This document shows positions 7,294 to 13,969 of a stretch of DNA of 15,645 nucleotides, in pieces. This DNA comes from Anaerofilum sp. Its GTDB lineage: Bacteria; Bacillota; Clostridia; Oscillospirales; Ruminococcaceae. The stretch is taken from positions 1-15,645 of the forward strand of contig JAHHUF010000036.1 in the NCBI GenBank assembly GCA_020024115.1, read 5' to 3'. Numbering within the stretch: the stretch's first letter is position 1; every line of letters starts with the position of its first letter. The notes beneath the pieces are model-generated. The model was not told the origin of the DNA. It searched no databases and saw nothing but the letters and a program-made list of their open reading frames with translations. A program made the translations under genes and the position numbers.

Positions 7294-8220
7294 ATGTCGT
7301 TTGTTGCCGGAATTGGCGGTGCCAATGTAGACACTCATGGCAGCAGCATTCAACCTGTAATTCTTCGTGACTCAAATCCCGGGCATCTCCATCTCTCGTT
7401 GGGTGGCGTAATGCGGAATATTCTGGAAAACCTTTCCCGTTTGGGTACAAAAACAGCCATTTTCAGCGTTGTGGGGGATGACCCCTACGGAAAAATGCTG
7501 CGTGATGGATGCAATGCTTTGGGAATGGATACCACCCATCTAAAAACTCTGGCTGGTCATCGTTCATCCAGTTATGTTTCCATTCTAGACCAAGAGGGCG
7601 ATATGCTGGTTGCCATGAGCGATATGGCAATCATCAAAGAATTGGGCGCAGACTTTGTGCTGGAGTGTTTGCCTTTGATGCAGCAGGCAGAGCTTGTTGT
7701 GTGCGATGCCAACCTTTCTGTTGAAGCTCTAACCGCTTTGACGGAACATTGCAGCCGTCCTTTGATGCTTGACCCTGTTTCAACCACATGGGCAAAATCA
7801 ATGGCACATTTGGCAGGGGCATTTCACACGATAAAACCCAATCGCATGGAACTGGAAGCCTTGACCGGCATAGATTGTTCCAATTTTGAAGGAATGAAGG
7901 CTGCTTGTACTTTGCTTTTACAAAAAGGCTGCAAGCGACTGTTTGTGAGCTTGGGTGCCGATGGGCTGTATTATCAGGACAACTGCGACAATTGTATCCA
8001 TCAGGCAACCCGACCATTTTCCCACATTCGCAATGCAACAGGGGCAGGCGATGCCACTATGGCTGGCATTGTCTATGCCGGTTTGCAAGGACTTTCCCCT
8101 TTGAAAACAGTACAATTTGGTATGGGTGCAGGGTTGTGTGCACTTTCTGCTGCGGACACCATTGATTTAGAAATCAGTACCACAAAAATTGAACAAATGA
8201 TAAAGGAGTATTTATTATGA
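7294..8220 (+). CDS. psuK: Pseudouridine kinase, PfkB family (308 aa)
   Basis: This ribokinase-fold enzyme phosphorylates pseudouridine with ATP to pseudouridine 5'-phosphate in the cytoplasm. Family features are the N-terminal substrate strand AGIGGANVD, a di-glycine switch GGVMRN (37-42), KPNRMELEALTG (181-192), and the PfkB C-terminal signature NATGAGDATMAG with catalytic D253. The PfkB fold alone would leave the sugar open, but the stop codon overlaps the start of a clear psuG by 4 nt (ATGA), and kinase-glycosidase pairing is the known pseudouridine degradation arrangement. AAGGAGG sits 7 nt before the ATG. It is the first gene of a two-gene unit divergent from the M23 gene. No pseudouridine transporter gene is next to it, so the substrate may come from internal RNA turnover or an unlinked transporter. 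Confidence 0.88.
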   Translation: MSFVAGIGGANVDTHGSSIQPVILRDSNPGHLHLSLGGVMRNILENLSRLGTKTAIFSVVGDDPYGKMLRDGCNALGMDTTHLKTLAGHRSSSYVSILDQEGDMLVAMSDMAIIKELGADFVLECLPLMQQAELVVCDANLSVEALTALTEHCSRPLMLDPVSTTWAKSMAHLAGAFHTIKPNRMELEALTGIDCSNFEGMKAACTLLLQKGCKRLFVSLGADGLYYQDNCDNCIHQATRPFSHIRNATGAGDATMAGIVYAGLQGLSPLKTVQFGMGAGLCALSAADTIDLEISTTKIEQMIKEYLL

Positions 8221-9134
8221 ATTTGAAAGATTATTTGTACATTCTGCCTGAAATCGAATCCGCTGTCAAAGATGGCAAGCCTGTTGTTGCTTTGGAAAGC
8301 ACCATTCTTTCTCATGGTATGCCTTGGCCCCAAAATCTGGAATTTGCAAAAAAAGTGGAGCAAATTGTGCGCGATAATGGTGCTGTGCCTGCAACCACTG
8401 CTATTATCAACGGAAAATTAAAGGTTGGTTTGAACAACGAAGAACTGGAACTGATGTGCCGTGGTGAGGGTGTAGAAAAGGTGAGCCGTCGTGACCTACC
8501 CATTATGATTGCAACCAGCCGCACCGGTGCAACCACCGTTGCTTCTACTATGATTTTGGCAAGTCTGGCTGGTATTCGTGTATTTGCAACCGGTGGCATT
8601 GGTGGTGTTCATCGTGGGGCTGAAACCACAATGGATATTTCTGCTGACCTGCAAGAACTGGCACACACCCCTGTTGCTGTTGTTTGTGCCGGTGCAAAAA
8701 TGATTTTGGACATCGGTTTGACTTTGGAGTATTTGGAAACAATGGGTGTACCTGTTTTGGGCATGAAAACAGAAGATTTCCCTGCTTTCTACTGCCGCAA
8801 GAGCGGCTTTGGTGTTGACTACGCAGCAAAAGATGAACTGGATGCAGCAAAAGTGCTGAAAGCAAAATGGGATTTGGGTCTGCAAGGCGGTGTGCTGATT
8901 GGAAATCCTGTTCCCGAGGAGTACGCACTGGATTTTGACGAGATGAGCGCAGTAATTGACCATGCTTTGCAAAGTGCAGAAAAAGACGGCATCAAAGGCA
9001 AACACACTACTCCTTATCTGTTGGCACATATTGTGGAATACACTGGCGGCAAAAGTCTTGCAACCAACTTGCAGCTAGCATATAACAATGCTTGTGTAGC
9101 AGCAAAGCTGGCGGTTGAATATTCTAAACTGTAA
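8217..9134 (+). CDS. psuG: Pseudouridine-5'-phosphate glycosidase (305 aa)
   Basis: PsuG breaks the C-C glycosidic bond of pseudouridine 5'-phosphate, releasing uracil and ribose 5-phosphate. The sequence matches the family throughout: VALESTILSHGMP with E27, GATTVASTM, FATGGIGGVHRGAETTMDISADL with H132 and D140 (metal site), and VVCAGAKMILDIG with K161, equivalent to the Schiff-base lysine K166 of the E. coli enzyme; K88 matches E. coli K93. Length (305) is normal. The start overlaps the psuK stop by 4 nt, so the two are translationally coupled. No terminator is obvious after the stop; the inverted-repeat element at 9179-9335 follows 44 nt later. The identification is firm. Confidence 0.96.
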   Translation: MNLKDYLYILPEIESAVKDGKPVVALESTILSHGMPWPQNLEFAKKVEQIVRDNGAVPATTAIINGKLKVGLNNEELELMCRGEGVEKVSRRDLPIMIATSRTGATTVASTMILASLAGIRVFATGGIGGVHRGAETTMDISADLQELAHTPVAVVCAGAKMILDIGLTLEYLETMGVPVLGMKTEDFPAFYCRKSGFGVDYAAKDELDAAKVLKAKWDLGLQGGVLIGNPVPEEYALDFDEMSAVIDHALQSAEKDGIKGKHTTPYLLAHIVEYTGGKSLATNLQLAYNNACVAAKLAVEYSKL

Positions 9135-9178
9135 TCTGTCTTTGGGGTAAACTGCACCTTTGCAATGATTTTATCAGA

Positions 9179-9335
9179 GTGTATCCGAAAACCAGAAAAT
9201 TCATGGATTTTTCACAGAAAACCAGTAATTATAAGGCAACAAACGCAGAAAGCGTGAATGGATTCCGAGTATTTTTATGGCAACAGATATTGTTTATTGT
9301 AGAAAAAGACGAAAATTTTGACTTTTGAGATACAC
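9179..9335. mobile_element. Possible MITE-like element or insertion-sequence remnant with imperfect terminal inverted repeats
   Basis: The left end begins GTGTATCCGAAAACC, and the right end read on the other strand begins GTGTATCTCAAAAGT; similarity continues for about 25 nt (AAAA..AAAATT blocks). The total is 157 bp. A frame of 41 codons runs from ATG 9203 to TGA 9326 without a ribosome site. No target-site duplication is clear. The element lies between psuG and the lipoprotein gene, and its right end is 36 nt before the lipoprotein start codon. Confidence 0.4.
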
Positions 9336-9370
9336 CCCTCTAATCCATTTTAATGTAGGAGGATATTAAG

Positions 9371-10153
9371 ATGAAAAAAATTGTTTCTTTGTCAATGTGC
9401 TGTTTTTTACTATTTTCGTTCTGGGGTTGCAGCCAGAAAACTCCTCAAGAAACCCTTGAGCAGGCATTAGAAAAAACAAACCAACTGTCTGATTCTCATC
9501 TAATTGCCGATGTTAATATGACTTTATCAGCACAAGGCATTACAATGCCTATTTCCATCAATCTGGATTCCAGCATAAAAGATACCAAAAGTAAAAATGT
9601 ACAATCAAAAACGGATTTGAAAATGTTTATGCTTGGCATGGAAGTAAGCGGAACGGTCTATACTCGCGATGGATATGCTTACTCAAATTTTCTTGGTGAA
9701 AAATCCAAAACTCCTTTAACTAACTCAGAAAAAGAATCAAAAGATTACACCTATTTTGATTCTGATTTATTGAATTCGCTCCCCTCAAATCAGATATTAA
9801 ATAATTTTCCTTCTGACAAATTGAATGATTTGACCATGAAAAAAGGTGGCAATGGCACTCAGGTTTTAACCGCAACATTGGATCATTCTGTTCTTGAAGA
9901 TTATTTCTCTAATTCTCTCGATGATTTGATGGGAGATAATGCTGATATTAAAATGGATGAAGTTGATGTTACTGCTACAATTTCCAAAAACGGATATTTA
10001 GAGTCTATTGTTTTTTCCTCTGATATTGCATTAGACTCAAGTGATACATCAAACAGCAACATGAAAGTGGAACTGAAAGTGATTAACCCTGGAAAATCTG
10101 TTTCAATTGACTTTCCTGAGGATTTAGACAGCTATCCAGAAGTAGCAAAATAA
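9371..10153 (+). CDS. Predicted lipoprotein of unknown function (260 aa; DUF6612-like)
   Basis: The N-terminus is a type II signal peptide: MKK, a hydrophobic stretch, then FWGC with the lipidated cysteine at 20 (F rather than the usual L at -3). The mature part alternates short beta-like stretches and hydrophilic turns (for example SDSHLIADVNMTLS and KTDLKMFMLGMEVSGTVYTRDGYAYSN). That pattern resembles the LolA/LppX-like fold of clostridial DUF6612-type lipoproteins that begin with a run about a subject's sensitivity to conditions in an average of a substrate; the match is by eye only. It would be anchored to the outer face of the membrane. AGGAGG lies 8 nt upstream of the ATG. No neighbour hints at a role. 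The lipoprotein nature is clear; the function is not known. Confidence 0.8.
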   Translation: MKKIVSLSMCCFLLFSFWGCSQKTPQETLEQALEKTNQLSDSHLIADVNMTLSAQGITMPISINLDSSIKDTKSKNVQSKTDLKMFMLGMEVSGTVYTRDGYAYSNFLGEKSKTPLTNSEKESKDYTYFDSDLLNSLPSNQILNNFPSDKLNDLTMKKGGNGTQVLTATLDHSVLEDYFSNSLDDLMGDNADIKMDEVDVTATISKNGYLESIVFSSDIALDSSDTSNSNMKVELKVINPGKSVSIDFPEDLDSYPEVAK

Positions 10154-10179
10154 AAAAGCCCTGCTCTAAAGCAAGACTT
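10152..10179 (-). terminator. Minus-strand rho-independent terminator without an obvious gene
   Basis: On the minus strand 10170-10179 pairs with 10156-10165 along 10 positions, two of them G-U, with a 4-nt loop, and a TTTTTT tract follows. In the + direction the same stem has two mismatches and no T-tract, so it does not suit the lipoprotein gene that ends at 10153. Confidence 0.55.
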
Positions 10180-10408
10180 CAGTCTGTTGAAAAATATCTG
10201 CGTTTTCAAACATTTCTCATTTCACTCTTTCTGAAAAATGTTAAACAAAGGCTGACACATTTGTATACGCCAGATAAGGAAGTGTTTCCCCAAAGGTTGT
10301 AGGAGTCTGCTCCTAATGATTGTATCATTTCTGCTTTTGAAGGAGTAAAAATGGTATGCTTGTAAAGGCGGCACAGAGAAACGGCATTGCTTTCCGTTCT
10401 CGCCTTTA
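10154..10408. other. Intergenic stretch with hairpins and a four-codon reading frame
   Basis: No gene is visible. It holds a minus-strand terminator (10156-10179), a small TAGGAG/CTCCTA hairpin near 10301-10316, and a ribosome-site-like AAGGAG (10340-10345) 5 nt before an ATG whose frame closes after four codons (MVCL, stop at 10363-10365). An interrupted hairpin pairs 10364-10369 with 10402-10407 and 10376-10380 with 10397-10401. This may be a decayed gene start or a regulatory leader. Confidence 0.4.
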
Positions 10409-10436
10409 TTGTAATTCATAGCAAATCGACTAAAAT
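10409..10436 (+). promoter_or_regulatory. Candidate promoter of the NTF2-like gene
   Basis: -35 TTGTAA (10409-10414) and -10 TAAAAT (10431-10436) are separated by 16 bp. A start near 10443 would leave a leader of about 34 nt before the ATG at 10477. Confidence 0.45.
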
Positions 10437-10476
10437 ATTCCGAACAGACAGAATCAATCAGCAAGGAGTAATTGTA

Positions 10477-10845
10477 ATGGACATTTATGATTTTATTACA
10501 GCTGTTCTGCAACAGGATGCTGCTAAGATTCGTGCATTTTTTCACTCGGATGCCTATATTAACTGGCATAACACCAATGAGCATTTCACTGTGGAAGAGT
10601 ACATTCGAGCCAACTGTGAATACCCGGGTAATTGGACAGGTGAAATCGAAAAAATAACACAAACGCAGAATATGCTTGTTGTAGCTACCCATGTGTACAG
10701 TACAGATGGTAAAATTTCCTGCCACTGCACTTCCTTTATCCAGTTGAGCGATGATAAAATTGCCTGCATGGATGAATATTGGGGCGATGATGGTGATGTT
10801 CCTCAATGGCGAAAAGATAAGCATATCGGAACACAAATAAAGTAA
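10477..10845 (+). CDS. NTF2/SnoaL-like small protein (122 aa)
   Basis: A single alpha+beta NTF2-like domain fills the protein. An N-terminal helix (DFITAVLQQDAAKIRAFF) leads to the pocket-forming segment WHNTNEHFTVEEYI, then beta strands (MLVVATHVYS, ISCHCTSFIQLSDDKIACMDEYWGDD). The ending DVPQWRKDKHIG is typical of small clostridial NTF2-like proteins. Members are often small-ligand binding proteins or enzymes of unassigned substrate, so no reaction is claimed. The frame stays open upstream to 10387, but the ATG at 10477 is chosen because AAGGAG lies 9 nt before it and the domain begins there. The gene is monocistronic, with a promoter at 10409-10436 and the strong terminator at 10932-10968. 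Confidence 0.8.
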   Translation: MDIYDFITAVLQQDAAKIRAFFHSDAYINWHNTNEHFTVEEYIRANCEYPGNWTGEIEKITQTQNMLVVATHVYSTDGKISCHCTSFIQLSDDKIACMDEYWGDDGDVPQWRKDKHIGTQIK

Positions 10846-10931
10846 CTGCCGACCATATTGGCGGTATTTCATACACCTGCCAAAGAAATCTGTTAGTCTT
10901 ATTCCAGTTTTTCGGGCAGTTATGTAACCTA

Positions 10932-10968
10932 AAAACGGAGTGTGTCGAAATTTGACACACTCCGTTTT
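10932..10968. terminator. Bidirectional rho-independent terminator between converging genes
   Basis: A perfect 15-bp inverted repeat (10932-10946 with 10954-10968) has a 7-nt loop and A/T-rich stem ends. It lies between the + strand NTF2-like gene (ends 10845) and the - strand CDF gene (ends 11029), serving both. Confidence 0.88.
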
Positions 10969-11028
10969 GGGTTTCTGTGTTTCCTAAATTACTTTCTTAT
11001 TTGGCATTAGTATTTGTGTCAGCCTTTT

Positions 11029-12195
11029 TTATACATAGCTGTGTTCCACTGTAACAACACAATGCCATTTTTGATTTTTTTGGCTGGCAATTTTTTGAAT
11101 TTCTGATTTCAATCGACAATCCTGCATTTCAAAATCATGGGGGGTTACCACATCAAAAATCAAATTGGTTTGTGTTTCACCTAAAACCATACGCAAATCA
11201 TGCAAAGTCAATCTGGGGTCAATATTTTTTATTTCCTTTGAAAAATATTCTTTAATTTGCTGTCTTTCGCCGTTATCACTAACAACAGGGTCATAATGAA
11301 TGATAACATGAATCTTATCCTCATTCAAAAAATACCGTTCAATTTGGTCAATAATGTCATGGCTTTTGATTACATCTGTATCGGCTGCCATTTCTACATG
11401 TAAACTTGCAAACTGTCTGCCTGGGCCATAGTCATGTACCAACAAATCATGGATTCCCAACACACCGGGATAGCTGCGTGTAACTTCCATAATATGCTTT
11501 ACCAAGGCGGGGTTTGGGGCTTGCCCCAGCAACGGTGCAACTGCATCTTTGACCAATCCCCAGCCACTGTATAAAATAAAAATTGCAACAACAAACCCCA
11601 TCCAACCATCCAGTTTCCAATGAAACAACATCTGCAATACGGTTGCTGCCAATACTGCCGATGTGCTGATAACATCATTTCGGCTATCTGCTGCGGTTGT
11701 TTCCAATGCAGAGGATTCTATCATTTTTCCAACTTTCCGATTGAATGCTGCTAGCCACAATTTCACAAAAATGGAAACTGCCAAAATAACAACTGGTACA
11801 ATTCCTGCCAAAAGTGGCTGAGGAAAACGAATTTTTTCAATACTGCTCTTAATCAGTTCTAAGCCAATCATCAAAACCATAACACTGACAGCCAAGCCCG
11901 AAAGGTACTCTGTTCTGCCATGTCCGTAGGGGTGTTCTGCATCTGCTGGCTTTGCCGCCATGCGAAATCCCAGCAGCGTAATAATGCTTGAGGACGCATC
12001 TGCAAGGTTGTTTACTGCATCTGCCGAAATGGCAACACTTCCACTTATAATCCCTGCAAAAAATTTGAATCCACACAAAAATAAATTGCAGACAATTCCC
12101 ACAATACTTGCCAAATTTCCACAACGAGTTCTCACCTGTAAATTTTGTATGTTGGGGTACCCTGATACAAATTGTTTCAGCAAAAAATCAGTCAT
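11029..12195 (-). CDS. Cation diffusion facilitator family transporter, probable Mn(II) type (388 aa)
   Basis: CDF proteins are membrane divalent-metal/proton antiporters that export metal from the cytoplasm. About six transmembrane segments span residues 30-220. Metal site A is formed by N62xxxD66 in TM2 (NNLAD) and D170xxxD174 in TM5 (DSRND). The classic Zn transporter YiiP has D and H/D at these places, whereas the Asn/Asp set is the one seen in manganese exporters such as streptococcal MntE, so Mn(II) is my inference. HPYGHGRTEYLSG (88-100) is the usual cytoplasmic loop motif. The C-terminus is longer than usual: a normal ferredoxin-like domain (about 222-305) is followed by a second, similar segment (about 318-388). 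A GAGGG site lies 11 nt before the ATG. It may be co-transcribed with the UPF0291 gene 80 nt upstream. Confidence 0.92.
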   Translation of the reverse strand: MTDFLLKQFVSGYPNIQNLQVRTRCGNLASIVGIVCNLFLCGFKFFAGIISGSVAISADAVNNLADASSSIITLLGFRMAAKPADAEHPYGHGRTEYLSGLAVSVMVLMIGLELIKSSIEKIRFPQPLLAGIVPVVILAVSIFVKLWLAAFNRKVGKMIESSALETTAADSRNDVISTSAVLAATVLQMLFHWKLDGWMGFVVAIFILYSGWGLVKDAVAPLLGQAPNPALVKHIMEVTRSYPGVLGIHDLLVHDYGPGRQFASLHVEMAADTDVIKSHDIIDQIERYFLNEDKIHVIIHYDPVVSDNGERQQIKEYFSKEIKNIDPRLTLHDLRMVLGETQTNLIFDVVTPHDFEMQDCRLKSEIQKIASQKNQKWHCVVTVEHSYV

Positions 12196-12275
12196 AATGA
12201 AAACTTCCCTCTTACACCAAACTATGCTATACTATCAAAAGAAAGCCTTATTTTGTGTATTAACAAACAATCAGT

Positions 12276-12482
12276 TTAGCTTTTTTGTGTTAACTTGTAG
12301 GATGTTCCATCCGGACGCACAACCACGCTGGCATCCAACTGACTTTTTAGGCTTTGTTTCATAGATTCAATATATTCTTTTCGCAAAGCTGCTTGTTCCT
12401 GTTTTTCCTCGGGGGTCAGCCCTTGCTCCGTACGGCTTTTTTTAGCAAGCTGATTAATTCGTTGGATTTTTTCTTGTGTCAT
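12276..12482 (-). CDS. UPF0291/DUF896 family protein, YnzC-like (68 aa)
   Basis: This small basic helical-hairpin protein of unknown function is widespread in Firmicutes; Bacillus subtilis YnzC is the model. The sequence has the family pattern: KIQRINQLAKKSR, LTPEEKQEQAALRKEYI, then MKQSLKSQLDASVVVRPDGT, followed by a short charged tail. The frame could start at a GTG at 12491, but the ATG at 12482 matches the usual N-terminus (MTQEKIQRIN). No strong Shine-Dalgarno is present; only a GAAAGAAAG purine run precedes it. It has its own promoter at 12528-12557, just after the terminator of the putative RNA unit upstream, and it may read through into the CDF gene 80 nt downstream because no terminator is visible between them. 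Confidence 0.9.
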   Translation of the reverse strand: MTQEKIQRINQLAKKSRTEQGLTPEEKQEQAALRKEYIESMKQSLKSQLDASVVVRPDGTSYKLTQKS

Positions 12483-12527
12483 ATATATCACTTTCTTTCT
12501 TTCTTCAATTTCTGCTCACATATTTTT

Positions 12528-12557
12528 ATGATACCACATTTGAAGCAAAAAAGTAAA
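12528..12557 (-). promoter_or_regulatory. Candidate promoter of the UPF0291 gene
   Basis: On the minus strand -35 TTTACT (12552-12557) and extended -10 TGGTATCAT (TATCAT at 12528-12533) have an 18-bp spacer. The start near 12521 gives a leader of about 38 nt. Confidence 0.5.
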
Positions 12558-12570
12558 CCTTCCCAAAATA

Positions 12571-12607
12571 AAAAAACAAAACTCGCCAAGATTCTCTCTT
12601 TGCGAGT
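12571..12607 (-). terminator. Rho-independent terminator of the putative structured RNA unit
   Basis: On the minus strand ACTCGC pairs with GCGAGT, then after one mismatch AAGA pairs with TCTT around a 5-nt loop (12581-12607). A long T-rich tract (TTTGTTTTTTTATTTT) follows. Confidence 0.85.
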
Positions 12608-12855
12608 TATTGCTTGATATAAAAATTCGCAGCAGCGAAATTATTTTTGGTCTGTCCGTTCATTCCTTTGTCTCCAAAGGATGCCAGAGAACGGAACAGC
12701 GGAGATGCCTTGCAGGGATATTTCCTCTGCACGCATATATCACTCACCGAAGGCTTTTCTTCGGACATTTTGGCTTTTTTGCCATCAAATGCTTTTTGTG
12801 GAACTACATCTTCTATTATGTTATTCCTTTGAAAAGGGGAACTTCCCTTTTCTTG
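12581..12855 (-). ncRNA. Putative structured small RNA, identity unknown (about 275 nt)
   Basis: The unit runs from the promoter at 12862-12889 to the terminator at 12571-12607. In transcript order it shows several hairpins. An 8-bp hairpin right at the 5' end pairs 12845-12852 with 12831-12838. TGGC/GCCA lies at 12771-12784, and CCGAAG/CTTCGG at 12747-12764. A long interrupted stem at 12652-12699 is capped by a GAGA (GNRA-type) tetraloop, and a hairpin at 12624-12642 precedes the terminator. I do not recognise it as tmRNA, 6S, RNase P, SRP RNA or T-box. A 53-codon frame (12768 to 12607) crosses it without a ribosome site; a small protein is the alternative reading. Boundaries are estimates. 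Confidence 0.45.
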
Positions 12856-12861
12856 AGTACA

Positions 12862-12889
12862 ATTATATTATAGCAACGGATTATGACAA
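12862..12889 (-). promoter_or_regulatory. Promoter of the putative structured RNA unit
   Basis: On the minus strand -35 TTGTCA (12884-12889) and a perfect -10 TATAAT (12862-12867) are separated by 16 bp. A second overlapping TATAAT lies at 12867-12872. The predicted start, near 12855, falls just before the first hairpin. Confidence 0.65.
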
Positions 12890-12981
12890 AAGTGTGTTGC
12901 AGGTTTGAACAGGTTGCAAAATCTATGCAAAAAACCACAAATACTGTCACTCCTTTGCTCCATTGAAAGGACATTACTTTT

Positions 12982-13644
12982 ATGGCAAATGCTATCAATT
13001 GGTATAAAGAAATGGAAAACACTCTTTCTTTGTTACAACAATCAAACACTCGCCCAAAATTGCTGCTTCATGCTTGCTGTGGGCCATGTTCCAGTGCTGT
13101 GTTGGAACAATTGCGTAAAATATTTGATTTGGGTGTATTATATTACAATCCCAATATTTGGCCCGAAGCAGAATATCATCGGCGTGGTAAAGAACTTGCA
13201 CGCTTTTTGCAGCAAATGGAAGGTGATGGAACCATCGAACTGATTGAACTTCCTTATGATTCTTCCGAATTTTATGATGCAATTACCGGGCTTGAAGATG
13301 AGCCAGAACGCGGCAACCGCTGCACTGTATGCTATCGTTTGCGATTGGAACAAGCTGCCGTTTATGCCAGTGAGCATGGCTATGATTGGTTTTGTTCCAC
13401 TCTGTCCATCAGCCCACACAAAGATGCTGCTCGTTTAAATACCATTGGCTTAGAGTTAGAAAAAAAACACAATGTAAAATGGCTGATGAGTGATTTTAAG
13501 AAAAAAGAGGGATATAAACGCAGCCTAGTGCTTTCAGAGGAACATCATCTGTACCGTCAGGAATACTGTGGCTGTGAGTATAGTGCAAAGGCAAGAGGAA
13601 TTGATGAAACTACAGCAGATTCTCTCATTTTGCAAAAGAAATAA
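12982..13644 (+). CDS. queH: Epoxyqueuosine reductase QueH (220 aa)
   Basis: QueH catalyses the last step of queuosine formation, reducing epoxyqueuosine to queuosine at position 34 of GUN-anticodon tRNAs; it is the non-cobalamin alternative to QueG. The sequence shows the family (former DUF208) motifs in order: LLHACCGPCSS with C32, C33 and C36; NPNIWPEAEYHRR; GNRCTVCYRLRL with C114 and C117; FCSTLSISPHKD; and a C-terminal YRQEYCGCEYS with C196 and C198. The cysteine pairs supply the iron-sulfur cluster and redox chemistry known for QueH. Length is normal. AAAGGA lies 10 nt before the ATG. Flanked by the putative RNA unit (divergent) and a GNAT gene, it is not next to other queuosine genes. 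Confidence 0.94.
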   Translation: MANAINWYKEMENTLSLLQQSNTRPKLLLHACCGPCSSAVLEQLRKIFDLGVLYYNPNIWPEAEYHRRGKELARFLQQMEGDGTIELIELPYDSSEFYDAITGLEDEPERGNRCTVCYRLRLEQAAVYASEHGYDWFCSTLSISPHKDAARLNTIGLELEKKHNVKWLMSDFKKKEGYKRSLVLSEEHHLYRQEYCGCEYSAKARGIDETTADSLILQKK

Positions 13645-13969
13645 TTGCGATACTTTTTTATAATTTGAATAAATTTTCATTGTTTGGATTGTCAGCCAAG
13701 ATACAGGCTCCATCAAATAGATATTCGATGAAATTTCAAAACGAATCACTGCAATAAAGAAAATGACCATTCAATAAATTGGTATTTACACAGAATTTGA
13801 GATTGCCCCTAACTTTACACCAGCGAGATCTGGACAACCTACACAAATAATTCAGAGTCGCTTCAGCCTATCTTTTAGAACTCCCTTCTGACGCCTGCCA
13901 CTTATCCTTTTGGGTAATCTTTACCACTTTCAACGGTCAGATTAGAAACACTTTCGTTTGGAGGTTTGA
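13645..13969. other. Intergenic gap with no recognised feature
   Basis: About 325 bp lie between queH and the GNAT gene. I see short AT-rich stretches, no convincing hairpin terminator, no open frame with a ribosome site, and no clear promoter apart from the GGAGG ribosome site of the GNAT gene at 13960-13964. Confidence 0.5.

Noticed and set aside
9318..9346. Promoter for the lipoprotein gene (TTGACT at 9318-9323)
   Set aside because: The hexamer 17 bp downstream (TAATCC) is a poor -10, so I do not list it.
10222..10872. 216-codon minus-strand open frame
   Set aside because: It is the shadow of the NTF2-like gene; the product shows no domain and there is no ribosome site.
12581..12855. tmRNA, 6S RNA, RNase P RNA or T-box identity for the hairpin-rich region
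   Set aside because: I could not find a tRNA-like end, an Ala-Ala-ending tag frame, the RNase P core, or a T-box sequence; the region is left unnamed.
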